In this document: one piece after another, positions 11,501-24,000 of the stretch | Layout: the number at the start of each line of letters is the position of its first letter | How positions within the stretch are numbered: the stretch's first letter is position 1 | Assembly: GCF_040807025.1 (NCBI RefSeq) | Contig: NC_090942.1 | Span: 203,724,747-203,788,746 of the forward strand | DNA length: 64,000 nucleotides | Direction of reading: 5' to 3' | From: Struthio camelus | Lineage: Eukaryota > Chordata > Aves > Struthioniformes > Struthionidae | The notes under the pieces: model-generated | Databases searched by the model: none | Seen by the model: only the letters and a program-made list of their open reading frames with translations | Told to the model about the DNA's origin: nothing | Program-made: the position numbers and the translations under genes

Positions 11501-12917
11501 AATGTGTGTAATTAACATCAGTACCTTTTTCACACAACATGATGAGTTTTCGTAATTTTTGTGAAGATGATCCTGAGAAGTTCCAGAAATATTTTTTCTT
11601 GTAAAAGGGATGTTCTCTATAATTGTTATGATTGAAGTCTGGCTATGACAAACATAGATGCGATTTATTGTTAATGTTATTTTAATGTCTTAATTTGTTT
11701 TTTTCCTAAACATCTGTAAGTAGCTAGAAGATTTAAGCTTTTGTTTCCTTCTCAGTAAAATTGAAGTTGAGCTAGAAGGACAGTAGAAAGAATGACAAAT
11801 AGGTTGGAATGGCCTTTACTCAGTAAAATGGGATGCTTTTAACCAAGCCTTAAAAAAATTTTTAAAAAAATTTATATCACCTACTCCTTTCTGGTAAAAA
11901 CAGCAACTGTAATGTGAATTAATCTAAGAGGATTCTGCCACTGTGAAGTAATCAGTTCTTGGGCATTGAAATACTGCAGGAGGAGTTAAGAGCAGTGAAA
12001 CTAGAAGACTTATCAACTGTACTTGCAGGCCTTTCTTTATGAAGATACACTTGCTAATTTAAAAAGCTATGAATATCTGCTTTGCTCTTGGTGTTTCTTA
12101 AACTGTAATCTATAAAACATCTGAAAGTGGTCCAAGAAATATTTGTTATAAATAAAGACAAAAATTCCTGTATACGTACAGTTCTGGGAAGTCAAACAAG
12201 ACTAAATGAAGAAAAATGAAAATAATGTCTGGACATAAAAAGCTTACTACTTTGTTTAATTATAAATGGCAGCAATGCAAAAGATCGTTCATAGAAATTT
12301 TTTTTCCTAAAATGGATAGGTGGTCCCTCAGTTTACAAAGTTTGGGATATACTGCCCAAGGAAGTGATTTCTCAAAGTATATAGCTGTAAATATCACACT
12401 AGGGTTTATTTAAGTGGTACAGAATATGTAATCTGTTTGCATTTTCCATGGCTCCCTACCATGTAATTTCTTTGGCATGTAGCAAGAAAATTGAGTCCAA
12501 ATTTCTGTTTTCTCTAAAATGGGCAGTGATTTTAGCCTCTACCTAGTTTTATGAAACTTTTGGGACATTAATATCTTTGGGACCTCTACCATTTTTTCAG
12601 ATTTAGTTAAAATTTCCCAAATGCTTCACTTGTTCAAGAGGGCTGACTCCCTCCTAAAGAGGAAGTTCCTTTGAGCCTTGCTTTCTTTAAAAAACTAAGC
12701 GAAATATATGTATCTGCGAGGAGCCGTTTAAAAAGCCCAAGCATTCTGTTACTGTTCTTCTTATCAAATACTAATTATTTTTGCTGCAGGTGCAATCATG
12801 GAGGAACAGGCAGCAAAGCATCTTGGAGTGAAGCTATGCAAGTTTATTCCAAGACACTCTCGCAATTTAGCCAATGAATTTCGATGTTATGTGAACTATG
12901 CTTCTGGACTAGACTGA
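8358..12917 (+). CDS. EEF1AKMT1: eEF1A lysine methyltransferase 1 (four coding exons)
   Basis: The product is a cytosolic class I S-adenosylmethionine-dependent methyltransferase, formerly N6AMT2, known to methylate a lysine of elongation factor eEF1A. Joining 8358-8507, 9432-9514, 11002-11282 and 12790-12917 gives 642 nt, or 213 residues plus stop, against about 214 in human, and all junctions keep frame with GT-AG introns. Visible marks are an acidic N-terminus, the QLSQFWYS motif (residues 51-58), [10 protein letters not shown] (79-88, a Rossmann-type strand), [13 protein letters not shown] (106-118), the catalytic motif DPPY (143-146) in [10 protein letters not shown], and the conserved ending [12 protein letters not shown] (197-208). 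The protein ends at GLD, slightly shorter than mammalian forms as I recall them. The ATG was chosen because it starts the conserved acidic N-terminus just after a splice acceptor. The older name suggested DNA adenine methylation; the eEF1A role is the accepted one. Confidence 0.96.
8508..9431 (+). other. EEF1AKMT1: EEF1AKMT1 intron 2
   Basis: GT-AG intron of 924 nt. It contains a TG-rich microsatellite at 8728-8752 and otherwise nothing recognisable. Confidence 0.85.
8728..8752. repeat. (TG)n microsatellite, interrupted
   Basis: About twelve TG units with one C substitution in the middle, within intron 2 of EEF1AKMT1. Confidence 0.85.
9432..9514 (+). CDS. EEF1AKMT1: EEF1AKMT1 exon 3
   Basis: 83 nt with acceptor TTTTTTCAG and donor GTAAGT. 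It encodes residues 51-78, beginning QLSQFWYS, the segment before the SAM-binding fold, and ends in phase 2. Confidence 0.94.
9515..11001 (+). other. EEF1AKMT1: EEF1AKMT1 intron 3
   Basis: GT-AG intron of 1,487 nt with no repeat or RNA gene recognised. Its last 146 nt happen to be open in frame with exon 4. Confidence 0.85.
11002..11282 (+). CDS. EEF1AKMT1: EEF1AKMT1 exon 4, catalytic exon
   Basis: 281 nt with acceptor TCTTTTCAG and donor GTATAA. It encodes residues 78-172, including the strand [10 protein letters not shown] and the catalytic DPPY motif. Confidence 0.95.
11283..12789 (+). other. EEF1AKMT1: EEF1AKMT1 intron 4
   Basis: GT-AG intron of 1,507 nt with an uninterrupted C17 tract near its 5' end. 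Nothing else is recognised. Confidence 0.85.
11448..11464. repeat. Poly-C tract (C17)
   Basis: Seventeen consecutive C residues in intron 4, about 165 nt after the donor, in otherwise AT-rich sequence. Confidence 0.9.
12790..12917 (+). CDS. EEF1AKMT1: EEF1AKMT1 exon 5, last coding part
   Basis: The acceptor TTGCTGCAG ends at 12789 and the exon encodes residues 172-213, including [13 protein letters not shown]. The TGA stop is at 12915-12917 and the 3' UTR continues from there. Confidence 0.95.
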
Positions 12918-14060
12918 CTTTCATAAGAAGATGTAGAACTTTTTCAATCAAGTTCCTTTGTTTCTTTTCTCAGTGACAGAATTCTGCATTTTTGCAATGT
13001 TTCAATATTCCGCTCTGAGTAATGTGTTTTTTCTGGGCTAGCTTTAATCAACACTGCGTGCTAGCCTTTCTTTAAAATGTGTAAGCATTTGTAATTACCG
13101 TGTTTTGTATTTTACCTATTAGGTAATTGGGGACCAAAACGATGAAGGTGCTGGATAGTGGGAGCTTTTCTGGTAGAATTTTATTCTAATTGGTAGTTTT
13201 GACCACTCAAGGACTCTTCAGTGACCTCTCTGAAGTGTGTTAGGTTTAGCTGTTTGGCTAAACACCAGCACACATAGGTGCTTGCCTCACAGATATCCCT
13301 GTAATAATTTGCAGTAATGGGTAGCTTGGTAGCTAGTGGATGGCTGAAAGAGCATGAATACAGGTATCCTTTCAACCTTGAGCTATGCTCCCTTATAGAA
13401 GAATTGAGAGGCGTTTCTTCTGACCATGTCGTATTTTTTTACATTCATTAGCTGCCAGGTTAATGGGTTTTTTTTAATGGATAACTAGAAGAGAGAATAA
13501 GTTTTCTTCCGAGGAGGCCTCTCCCATTGCTTTAATTATCCGTAGAACTACCTAAGAGTTGTCAAGTAAGATAGGAACCATTGTCCATTGATTATTGCTC
13601 GACTGGCTTTTTTAAAAATTGTGGTTATTGTTTTATGCCTTTTCTGAAGCCTTGGCAGAAACCCACACTTTCTTTTTGAAAGGTAAAATGTATTTTATTA
13701 TCAATTGTCATCATGTAAACTTGTGTATGAATGTGCTTTGCACTAGAAGGAAGTGATGTAAGTAGTTACACAGCTCTCTGCAGAGATACAGTGCATCTAT
13801 TTTGGGATTTTTGTGTGTTACAGCAACAAAACCTCATGATCTTTTTGTTTTAAAAAAAAGTATCTTCTATTTACCAGGTAAGCTAATCTGCAGAGGAGTC
13901 ATAGAACTGATGCTTTGTTTGAAAAAAAAAGCACAATAAGGATTTCCTTGTTAGAGGGAAATTTACCTTTGTAAAGAATCCTAAACACTAGTGAGATCAA
14001 ATACAAAGTAACTACTAAATAAAAATGCAACAAGTCAGCCAGTGCTTGCATTAGTGCCCC
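12918..14060 (+). other. EEF1AKMT1: EEF1AKMT1 3' UTR (end inferred)
   Basis: AT-rich sequence after the stop. The first canonical AATAAA on the + strand is at 14018-14023, followed by GT-rich sequence around 14060-14100, giving a 3' UTR of roughly 1.1 kb. Later signals, such as 16053, could also be used. Confidence 0.45.
14018..14023 (+). terminator. Candidate polyadenylation signal AATAAA of EEF1AKMT1
   Basis: First canonical hexamer after the stop codon, with a T/G-rich region downstream. Motif-only evidence. Confidence 0.4.
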
Positions 14061-17000
14061 AAACTGTTCATGTGTTTTCAGTTACTCTTACTGTTGGCTA
14101 TGAGATATTTTTCTCTGCTGTTTTTCTTTGCCCATTTTTATCTTTGCCTCCTGTTCCACAGATGGAAACAAGGGAAGTAGAAAAGAAGTATTTTAGAAAG
14201 AGTTGGTTTTTATAAGTCTGCTGAGGTATAACATAATGTATTGATAAACTTCTGTTTCTAATACACTAATGTTAAGTTTTGTATAAGCGGTTTTGGCCAT
14301 CTTTCAGTCAATTTCAATCAAAATAGATACCTACTATTCCAAAGGAAAATTTGTTTTTAATATAGTATTTTTGAAACTCTGGGAATTTTTAAAGCCAGGA
14401 TTCTCTGACTTTTTGGCTAGACTCCCAAATTGCAAAGCCTTTAACAGTTTTATCAGCTGTAAGTATATGACATGTAAATATTTATCTTTACACAGCATAT
14501 TTATTTACTGGGATTGTGTGAAAGGCTAACAGACACGGTGCATCTGCAAAATGAGTCACCTAGAAGGAAATATTAGGAAATGTATTTTGTGGTGGGGATG
14601 AACCTCAATAAGCTTCTGAGACAATAATTTTAATAATTGAGAGATGATACTCGTGTTTCTGTGCATTTCTCCTGTTAGAATACAGATTTCCAACGTTTTG
14701 TGGAATAAACAAGTGAGCAGTGATACTGAGGATGTGATACACCTCTTTCAGCGCCTGGATAATGTGCTTACTGAGTTGAACGCGATACTGCTTCAAAAAT
14801 ACCTTTCCAAGTCACTGTTGCTCTCTTCTCTGCTTTCCAAGAGCTCTCATTTCCTAAGACTTCTTCCTCCTCACTTTGTTTCTTTTATTTATTTGCTGCT
14901 TTTTCTTTTTTTCTCCATATAGTGTTCCTGACTTTCATGATGCTGGTTTTCCCTTTCTTTCACTCGTGTTGGTTTCTACCAGAGTGACTGGTAGCAGATA
15001 CTGTTGAAAAGAGGAGAGTGCAGTAGGAGAAGAGCTCACAAGTGAAGTAGAGAGACAGAGCCATTATGAGAGTCACTGTAAGCATGTGTTTGGTACAGTT
15101 TTACCTTTCAAACCAGAAACCATTCTTACCACAGAGCCCACTAAAGCCAGAATCTCCCCTCACAGGTGACATAACAGCTGGGTTTAGCTTTTTTTCCAGA
15201 AGACTAAGGCATTACTTTCATGTGACTTGGAGTTTCAAAATAAGAAAGCAAACAGAATGTTAAATGCATAGGTACTGGCACAAATCTCTACTTCACAATC
15301 GTAAACTGTTTTATGTTTATCACTTTAAATATCTTGCCCACTAAGCACACGTAGACAATGCAATATCTAGTAACTCCTGAAATTTTATTTTTAATAGCAT
15401 AAAGGCTTCAAATGGGACTGATGTGGTTGCCAGAATTGATGACACGGGCGCTGATAAGTTGCCTTGTTCTTCCTCCTCACACCCATCTAAATTAAAATAT
15501 GCTGTTCAAATACAAGCTTTACCTATGTTGCTTCACTGTTAAGGTCATTTTGTCTACCTCTTTTTGCTAAGGATGTGTTGCTTGGCTCTCCACCTCAGAC
15601 TTGCGAAGATAGCTTCACTAACTTCATCAGGGACACGCTTCCTTTCTTAAAAAAAAACTCGGTACATCCAGTACCATTGACACGCAAGCATTTAGTTTCA
15701 TCAGCAAGAAAATAAATGCCACTTCTCACATGTAAGTCAGACTGCTTTGAAAAGAGGTACTGTGAAGATGCATGATTATGAAAATGAGGGTACATGTAAA
15801 TCTTTGTAGATGCACTCAATAGAGCAGCCTGTTTTCTACTGGCTTCCCTCTTTTAAAAGCTTTGTGAGCTTGGGCAGCTGTGCAAGCAGAGTTTGACTAG
15901 TAGTATTCACAGCCTTCATCAATGATACGATTTAAGCTATTTTTGTCGTTCTTTTTTTCTGAGGAAGTAGCTGTGTTTTTGGAAAGGTTACAAGTCACAA
16001 AAAGTGATAGTGAATTTGTACTTTGTGCCATTATGGTAACTTAAAATTATGCAATAAAATATCTTTTCTGTACTAGGTTTATTTTAAAAAAAAAAAAAAA
16101 AAAGGTCATCAATGTCAAGAAGTGATTTGGTTTTCTTTTGTTATATATCTCTTTTAGATCAGCTTTGTAATCAGAGTGTGGTCAAGTTAGCCTCATGTCC
16201 CTCTTCCAGAAACTTATATATGACTACAAAGTCATATATGCTACAGCCTCTTAGCTGCGGTAACAGGCGTTGTGCAGCAGAAAGAGCCCTTTCAATGCCC
16301 TGTAGTTACGCATGTCGAAACGAGTGAGACAGTTGGCAGAGGAATCCTGTGGACTTGTGCACTGTCTGATGACTGTATGTGGAAGAGAGTATACCACAGC
16401 TGCCTGCTTCAGCCCCCCCCACCCCTGGTGGCCACTGAAGTATTTCTAGAACTGCTGTTGCATGAAATCCAAGGTACTGCTTTCATTAAGCATCTAATCT
16501 CATTTCTCTTTTAAAAATTGTGTGGTGCTCATCTTAATGTTACACACTTGCAGGTTCTCTCCCATAAAGCAGACCTCCTCCCAGCTGCCACTTTGTACCA
16601 GGGCAAGTGGGAGATATTTCTGCTGGTGGCTTTTGTCACTCCCCCTTCCAGGGAGCAGCCCCTGAGCAAGACCATGTAGCTGTAAAGCAGGACCTTTGGG
16701 ATTGGGTTCCAAAAGCCACTTCAGCAAACTTGAGAACTGGGCTACCTCCCCACTGCCGGTTGTATTTTGCGGTCTTCGTGGCGGTAGCTTATGCCACTAC
16801 TCAGCAAAACATGACTAGATTGACTAGATCTGCCTTGTGTGTTCCCTAGTCCGTGTAGCTGTGCTGTTCCCTAATCCCAGAAAGATTAGTAGATGTTTAG
16901 ACTTCTGAGCATGTGTAATACCCACCCTTTTCTTCTTTTCCCCTTGCTGCTTGCGATTTCATGTTTGCTTGCATCTGGAGACCGCTGCCTGGTTGCAGAA

Positions 17001-18999
17001 ACACTGTCATATAATGACTGGCTAATAAACCAAAACTAACATCTCAAGATTTCTACCTTCCTGCCTGTGAATTTTTCAAGCTATGTTAAGTGATACTACA
17101 GAGAAGAAAATAATCTCTTTACCAAGAATGTTGTTCTGGTTTGTGGGTCCTAATATATTCCAGGGACAACCTCATTGAAGGAAAAGATTTTCCTGGCACA
17201 ACAAAAATTGTCTCGAATCGGCTGCAGCTGCCAGATAGTTTCAGCTTTGAATTGTTTGCATTTATTGGACCTGGAGTGGGTTCAATGAAGCATTTCATAT
17301 CTGCCTTGTGTCAACAGTTTGTGAGCCTTGAAGCAACTCCAATGAGCTCTCCTCCCCACCATGCAAATTAAAGGCAGGGCTACAACAGTTGTAACCAGAG
17401 GGCTAGAAGCTGGAAAATGTCACACCACAGTTGAGGCCAAATTGATATAAATCCATGATGTGATGATAGCTGGAAAAAAAAAATTCAAACAAATGCAAAC
17501 TACATTTAATACTCAAACTTTTCCACATCGGTAATGTGGAGAGTTGTTACATATGAAAGGGTATTATGAAGGTTAACAAATGTTTGTATAGCTGATAGCT
17601 CTTGATGTTAAGTACTAACAAACGGTTGTTCACGAACAAATTATTAGCAAGCGTTTGCTTGCTCTAAAACATAAGCACAGCCTTTAAGAGACGTGTAGCT
17701 GGAAAGCTGGATCTGGAAGCAAACTGGCTCAGCTAAAAAGTTTTTCAGAGAATGAGGATTAAAAAGGGGAAACGGGATTCTGAGTAAGATAACATAAGGT
17801 TGCCTGTAACCCTGTGGAAGCCTTCTGCACTTGTTGCAGAATGAAGAGAAGGAGGTCTCCGACATGCATAATCTATTGATCCACTGAGATTTTGCAGTTC
17901 TCTAATACTTTCCTTTTAGTCATCCAATTCCTGAAGCTGTAAGTAAGCTAAAGCATCTGTTTTTCTGGATTAGCTAAAGAGATCGTGTTCCATTTACCTG
18001 ATCTTAGCCTGCTGCTCCCAGTAATTCCAAAAACATGCTCTAGTTATTTGAAAACCTCACACTGATTCTGTAATTTATGGCTGAAGGACAAGGAAGTTGC
18101 AACAAAAAGTGACATTTTCTCCATATCATGCAAATCAATCCATATGCTTTAGTAATTGATTTGTTGGAGACCCTGGTTTGTGAACCAAAAGGGTATGGGC
18201 AGATACATGAGTTTTTGTGGGAGGGTAGTGTTTGTTAGAAGCTAAATTTCTGTACTTTAGCCAATATCCTTTTTGGATGTTTACTGAATGTTCAGAGTTT
18301 ACCATTTTTGATTTGTGTGTGTGTGTGTTTTTTGCCTTCTTATTCTTTGAAGACTTTGCTTTACATGCTGTGGCATCTGAAGGTCCAATTTCACCCTCTG
18401 AAGCGTTTGTGTGCAGGCGGGGGTGGGGGAGGCAGTGAGGAAGGCAGAACAACCACTGCATAATAGTGAAACCGTAAGGACCTTCACTGCTGAAGCATCA
18501 TCCAATGCCGTGTTTCTCACGCTTTGTAAGTCTGCTTCCCTTTTGAGCCCCTCTGCCTTCAATTTCCAGTTCTCTCTTCTCAGAGGGTGAGAAGTTCTTC
18601 CACACTAGGAGGAATGAAAAATGGCTGTAATTGCAGAAAGTATTTACATTCTCCAGGGAACAGGTAGCTACCTTTAATTGCTGGCAGCAGCTGGGCTATT
18701 AGCTGTTCTTTGAGTAGTATAAACACTTTATGACCTCCTTTGAACCCTTCTTTGGGAATCCCCTTGAGATATGAGGGTCACAATTTGCGGAGACAGATCT
18801 AAAGACAAGTATAATTGTGAAAAATCATCTACATAGAAACACAGTTACAAATTTCAGTATGACATTGTGATGGGAATCTGTTACTTTTAAAGGTTTCGGG
18901 TGTTCTTAAAGTTCTTATAGGATAGGTAAGAAGCTAGACAGATTGCACTATAAAAATACTGTTATACCAAGTTATAAAGAGCATGGTCAATGATTATAC
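14061..18999. other. Convergent intergenic interval, no gene seen
   Basis: Lies between the 3' ends of EEF1AKMT1 (+) and IL17D (-). Open frames are short, without exon-like flanks or recognisable homology. The only notable item is an A18 run at 16086-16103 preceded by AATAAA at 16053. Confidence 0.5.
16086..16103 (+). repeat. Poly-A run (A18)
   Basis: Eighteen A residues, 27 nt after an AATAAA at 16053-16058. This may be a genomic A-tract at a polyadenylation site, a retroposed 3' end, or chance. Confidence 0.8.
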
Positions 19000-20719
19000 A
19001 CCAAGACAAGGAGTTGTTATATGATTTTATTTCTATATTTACCTTGTTAATTCTGTTTAGCTCATAGTCTTTCCATTCCTCATCCACTCCAATGGAGTGT
19101 GTTTTTTGTGTAGGTTAGAGCCACACTTCCACATGGACCAAGCATAATTTTGAGATTCTTGATGTAGCAAATATTTTGCTGCATGTGGTATTTATTCTCT
19201 TTCGTAATGAAACTGCAGTCACAATCCTTCAACTGTAAAAGATACTTTCTGCTGTTCATTCAGAGATTTATCAAATTTGGAGCTTGTGGGCCTCTCAGGA
19301 TTTGTGGTCAGGCAAGGTATGCCTGGTTATTACTGGCCATCATTCACTAGACTAAGTCAGCCTTCAGTCCCTTGTTCTGCAGACACAAGTTTTTGTGTAT
19401 CTGTCTAAGGTGTATAGTTAGGTCTTGCCCTCAAGTTTCTGTAACCTGCAAAGACGTAAGGCTGAATGCTGTTCTACAGACTAGCATGTTTTGCAGGTGA
19501 TTATCTGTATGTAATTGCAGCATGGGAGAAAATGGTAGCACTCATTATATTAGTTAGTTAGAGTTAGCTAAGTGTGGTTTGGCTGGGACTCATCTCAGTG
19601 ACCCCTGTCCAAAGTAAAAGTTATGCACCTGGTCTGTGTACTCATCTACTGATCCTCTATAGCAATTGGAGAGAGAGGTGCCTCCAGAGAGCTATTCATC
19701 TTAATCTGAGGCAAGTGGCAAAGACTCATCAGATGAATTTCCCTCAGGAGGCCTTTCTCTTATTCTGCTGTAACAGAGGAATTCAAGTCTAGACCACCTG
19801 GCTTTTTTTTTTTTTCAGATGCCTTAAGGTAGGTGAGATGAAGCCTACTCTTTGTATTTAATTTATTTTAATAGATAATTTCCTTTCCTAACATGAAAAA
19901 GGTGTTACCCATGCAGCTTTACAGAATACAGTTTTATCACAATTAGCAATTAAGAGGTTAATGATGAATGAAATCTAATATAGAATTACTAGGTCCGAAA
20001 TTAAACTGGTATTTTCTATGCAGTTAGACTTAGCCCACATCAAAAAAGTCTGCTGTGCTTTTCTAATACTCTCGAATGCTTTTTCTCAACACTTTTATGT
20101 TCTTAGCACTTTGGCAAATTAAAAAATAACAAACTCATAGAATATTGTTTCATGATGACTCCAGCTCAGCACAGGTTCCCATGTTGTAGCATATAAATAG
20201 CCAAAGGTGTAGCAGCCAAGAACACTGCTTGGAGTTAAGATATATAGTATAAAAGAAAGGCTTTCCCAGCCTGAAACAATCATCTTTTTAACTGCTGATT
20301 TGGTACATGTGCAGCAGTTATGTGATTTTTTTTTATATAAGAGTATCTAAAGTAGAGTATAAGAGACTCCTTAAAAATATCTACAACCAGCAGTCTGCTA
20401 TAATAATAGCTAGCATGTCTTATGGTTGCATCCCCTTCTAAAATTCACTGTGGATAAGCAAGGGTAAAATGTCCTGCTCTAAAAAAACTAAAAAAAGCTA
20501 CATTGGCATTTGCAACAAATACTTAAATAAGCTAAAAAAGTTCTTAATATAAATTGTCATCTCTAGTGATCTGAATGACTGGACAAAACTTTCCATCTTA
20601 TAACTGAAATGGCTGCAAGTAGAGAAATGATAAGTTTTCTGCTGGTTTGCAGTTTCCTGAGGTGTGAAATGACGATGTGAAGCCAGTACTGCACACAAGA
20701 TCCTTTATATGTATGTTCT
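19000..20719 (-). other. IL17D: Probable IL17D 3' UTR and downstream DNA (end unknown)
   Basis: Lies directly after the IL17D stop on the - strand. An AATAAA on - is present near 19028, and more A/T-rich variants lie nearer the stop. No coding signal is seen. Confidence 0.35.
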
Positions 20720-21035
20720 TCATTCTGACGATGGCTTGTTCTGGTTTACCAGCAACTTCATTTCTTGCTTATCTATGCTGGAATTCACACTTTCAACCTC
20801 TTTTTCTTGCTCAGGTACACAAGTGCAGCCCACTGGAATGGTGACATAATCTTCCGTGTACACGTAGCGACCTCCAGCACAAGAGGAGGTGCGACGCAGG
20901 ATGACTGTTGGCATGTACACAGGGGTGCTGCGGAAGTGAAAATTCTCCTCACCAAAGATCCCCATGAGGCAGCCTTTGCACAGACAGTATGCTTCTGGAA
21001 TGTATTTAGGATATCTTGTGGGATCATATGAAATT
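20720..21035 (-). CDS. IL17D: IL17D exon 3, cystine-knot exon
   Basis: 316 coding nt on the - strand. The acceptor ends CATGTAG at 21036 and the stop TGA lies at 20720-20722. It encodes residues 105-209, from ISYDP to the C-terminus PSSE, including the cysteines of the IL-17 fold and the late NSS glycosylation motif. Confidence 0.96.
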
Positions 21036-24000
21036 CTACATGGAAGTAAATAATAAAGATGCGTTAGTATTTTTAGAAATATAAGTATTCATCTAGAAAA
21101 CTATATTATAAATGTTGACAGGGTGTTTGTTTGTTTGTTTGTTTTTTTGGCCAGGAAAAGTAGATATAGTTGTTGCTGTCAGGCTTATGTGTAAAGTGGA
21201 AGAAAAAACACGAACAACTTATTCACCTGATCGAGGTCTACAGCATGCTAAGATATGAAGTGCCTGGCTTTGTAAGATGTGAGACTCAGAGGTTTAGACA
21301 GAACTGCTTTGAATTTTGGACGGAATGGATAACTGAGGCATTAAAAATGAAAACTGGATGTTTCCAAATTTTTGATCTGCCCTGAATTCTTCATAACTTT
21401 TTACAAATTCTTGTTAAATTATTACTGTTGAAGCCACATAACATGATGATTTAAAATTTTATAATTTAAATAGAATTAAATTATATAATTCTTCCTGCAA
21501 TAGTTCTCACTCCCTAGCGTGCTTGGTTGGGGTGTTAGGCAAAAGTTCCTTCATCTTTTGAACAGAACTCTACATTTCTTTTCTCTAATTTACCTCTAAC
21601 TATCGTCTCTACTTCTCCCATCCTTCTTTTCTAACCAAAGAGGAAAATACTAACCTTTACACGGCCACACCGAGATAAACTACAAAGTTAAAAGTTTTTG
21701 CTGCCCCCTCCTGCTACATTGTCTCAAAGCTTCAAGAGTATTTCCTCTACTTCTTGTTTTACGTAGGTCTCCCTTTCTCTTTGCTTACTGATGAGCCCTG
21801 TCCCTGTCTCTGCATACGCTGACTAGCAGTACTGGGAGAGTTGGTACCCAGAGCTATAGCTTGGACTGATGGAGTCCAGGATACAACATTCTTCTCTGAA
21901 CATAGTTGGAGGGAGAAATAAGGATGTGATGTTTTGGTTTCAAGTAACACAGATCCTGCCTTGTCTGATTCCTGGTGTTTTCAGCAAAAAAAGTAAAAGC
22001 TGATTGATAGGTTGTTTTTTGAAATAAAAAATTGAGTACACGGGGTTAAAACTGAAGGATGTTGCCACATCATTGCTTATTGGGACGGTTTATTTTTTGC
22101 TTATGTTCTTTACCCACTTTTTCTGCTTATATGGGAAGTAATTCTGTTTAACTCATATGCCAACTGTCCTCTTTGCTTCTGTAACCTTCCTACAGATCAC
22201 ATCATTGTACTCTGACACTGTCACGAAATCAAGCCTGCCTCAGGAAGGGTTGAACCATGCAGCTGGAGAGGGCTGACTCCTCTCTCTGGCTTAGACTGTA
22301 GAACACTGCTACAGGCTGTTACTGACAGAGAGTGTCAAGACGCTTTGGCAGGTCATCTAGTCCAAACGCCTCCACTGAGGCAAGCTCAGATATATTTGCC
22401 AATGTTTGTCCAGCTCCTTCTTAAAAACCAGCACAGGAGAGTCCACAGTCTGCCCAGAGGCTCTCTTGCAGTGTTTCACTGCTCCTTTATTTGGTAAGTA
22501 TCCCTAAAAGCCAAATGGAGTATTTTTTTTCTTGCAAGCTAAGCTGATCATTTCCTGGCTTTGGCCTAGAAGTTAGACCAGCTCATCTCTGAGACTAAAA
22601 ATTCAATAAGAGTCAAAGAGAGATTTGATGCTAGGGGATATTCAAAGACTCTAATGTTTATGTGATGTGAAGCACTGTAAAAACAGTTAAACCACTTGCT
22701 CTAGGTTTTAAACCAGCCTCTATTTGGGATCAGGCTAAGACCGCCATGCAATGACTGAAGACTGTATCTGTTTACTCTGGGTTCTTTTGAATTTTTACTG
22801 TTGGTGCTGGAAAGTACCTTTGGAAGAATCACAGACATGATGGAGTGTAGCCGTAGAGCTAAATCACTCCCAGTAGTAGCAGATGAAGTGGGACAATTAT
22901 TTATGAAAAATGAATAAATACTTATCATCAATATAATTATTTATTTTTTGGGTGATGCAAACTGACTAAACAGACTGACTGACTAGGTCTTCCCTTAATA
23001 ATTTTAAAATAAACAGTTTTGGGAAAAAGAAAACAGAATGAATTTAAAGTAATTCCTAAATTACATCTCTCAGAATGTCACAGGCAAAGCATCAGGCTTT
23101 GAACCAGTTTCTCAGGTATTAAAGCTTTAGTTTTTATCTTTGTTTCAAGGGTCTATGAGATGAGAAGAGTCTTCTGCCGTGGAAGCAGCAGTAACAGCCT
23201 GTCTATCTCAAGCTGTGATTTCCCAATCACTTTTATGCAACAAAATCTGCAGCTGCCAAAACAGGCATTGCAGCTCCCCTCTTGCTTGTGCGCTTGTGTC
23301 AATGATCAGGGAATTAATCTAACTGGAAAGCAACCTAACCAAAAGCTGGATTTGGGACTTTTAGTTCTATTACCACATGTATTAAAAAAAAAAAAACACC
23401 ACACACTTGCAAAAACAAGGCAATGTGAACAAGCAGCTGTACACAAAGGGGTGATGGTGGGGTCCTGCCTTTTCAGGCAAAGTGGCACCAGTTTGTCAGA
23501 TTAAATAATTCCAGAATCGCAGCTTTAGCCAAAAACAACTGTGATTTTTTTTTTTTTAAATGAAGGAATTTGTTTCTCTCACAGGAAAAAAAAAAATCTG
23601 ACTAATTCTCTCTTAGCCAGAGATCTCTGATGTTGCAGGGTGGTTTAGTTTTTTGGGTTTTGGTTTTTTTTTTTTTTTAAATACCTTTATGTTTGCTTAC
23701 TTTCCCAGGAAATACCTTCATGTTTCAGACACTCACACCAATGTGAAATAAAATATTAAAAAAAAAGGTCTGTTAGCCAGCAGAAGGGGAGAAAGCAAAA
23801 TACAATCTTACTTTTCCCTTTGATATATTCCCATTTCAAACTCAACTGTGAATAATTTCAGTGGTGGCTTGTTACATACACCATATGTCAAGTCACTGGT
23901 ATTTCCAGTGCTGTGTTATCGCTAGCCTCTGGTTTATGATGTTACTGGAAAGCGTGAAAATGCTTTGATGCAAACATAAGAGTTTTTACTAATAACAAGA

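Noticed and set aside
14644-14922. A 92-codon + strand open frame in the convergent interval
   Set aside because: Leu/Ser/Phe-rich tail typical of T/C-rich non-coding DNA, no splice signals and no recognised domain.
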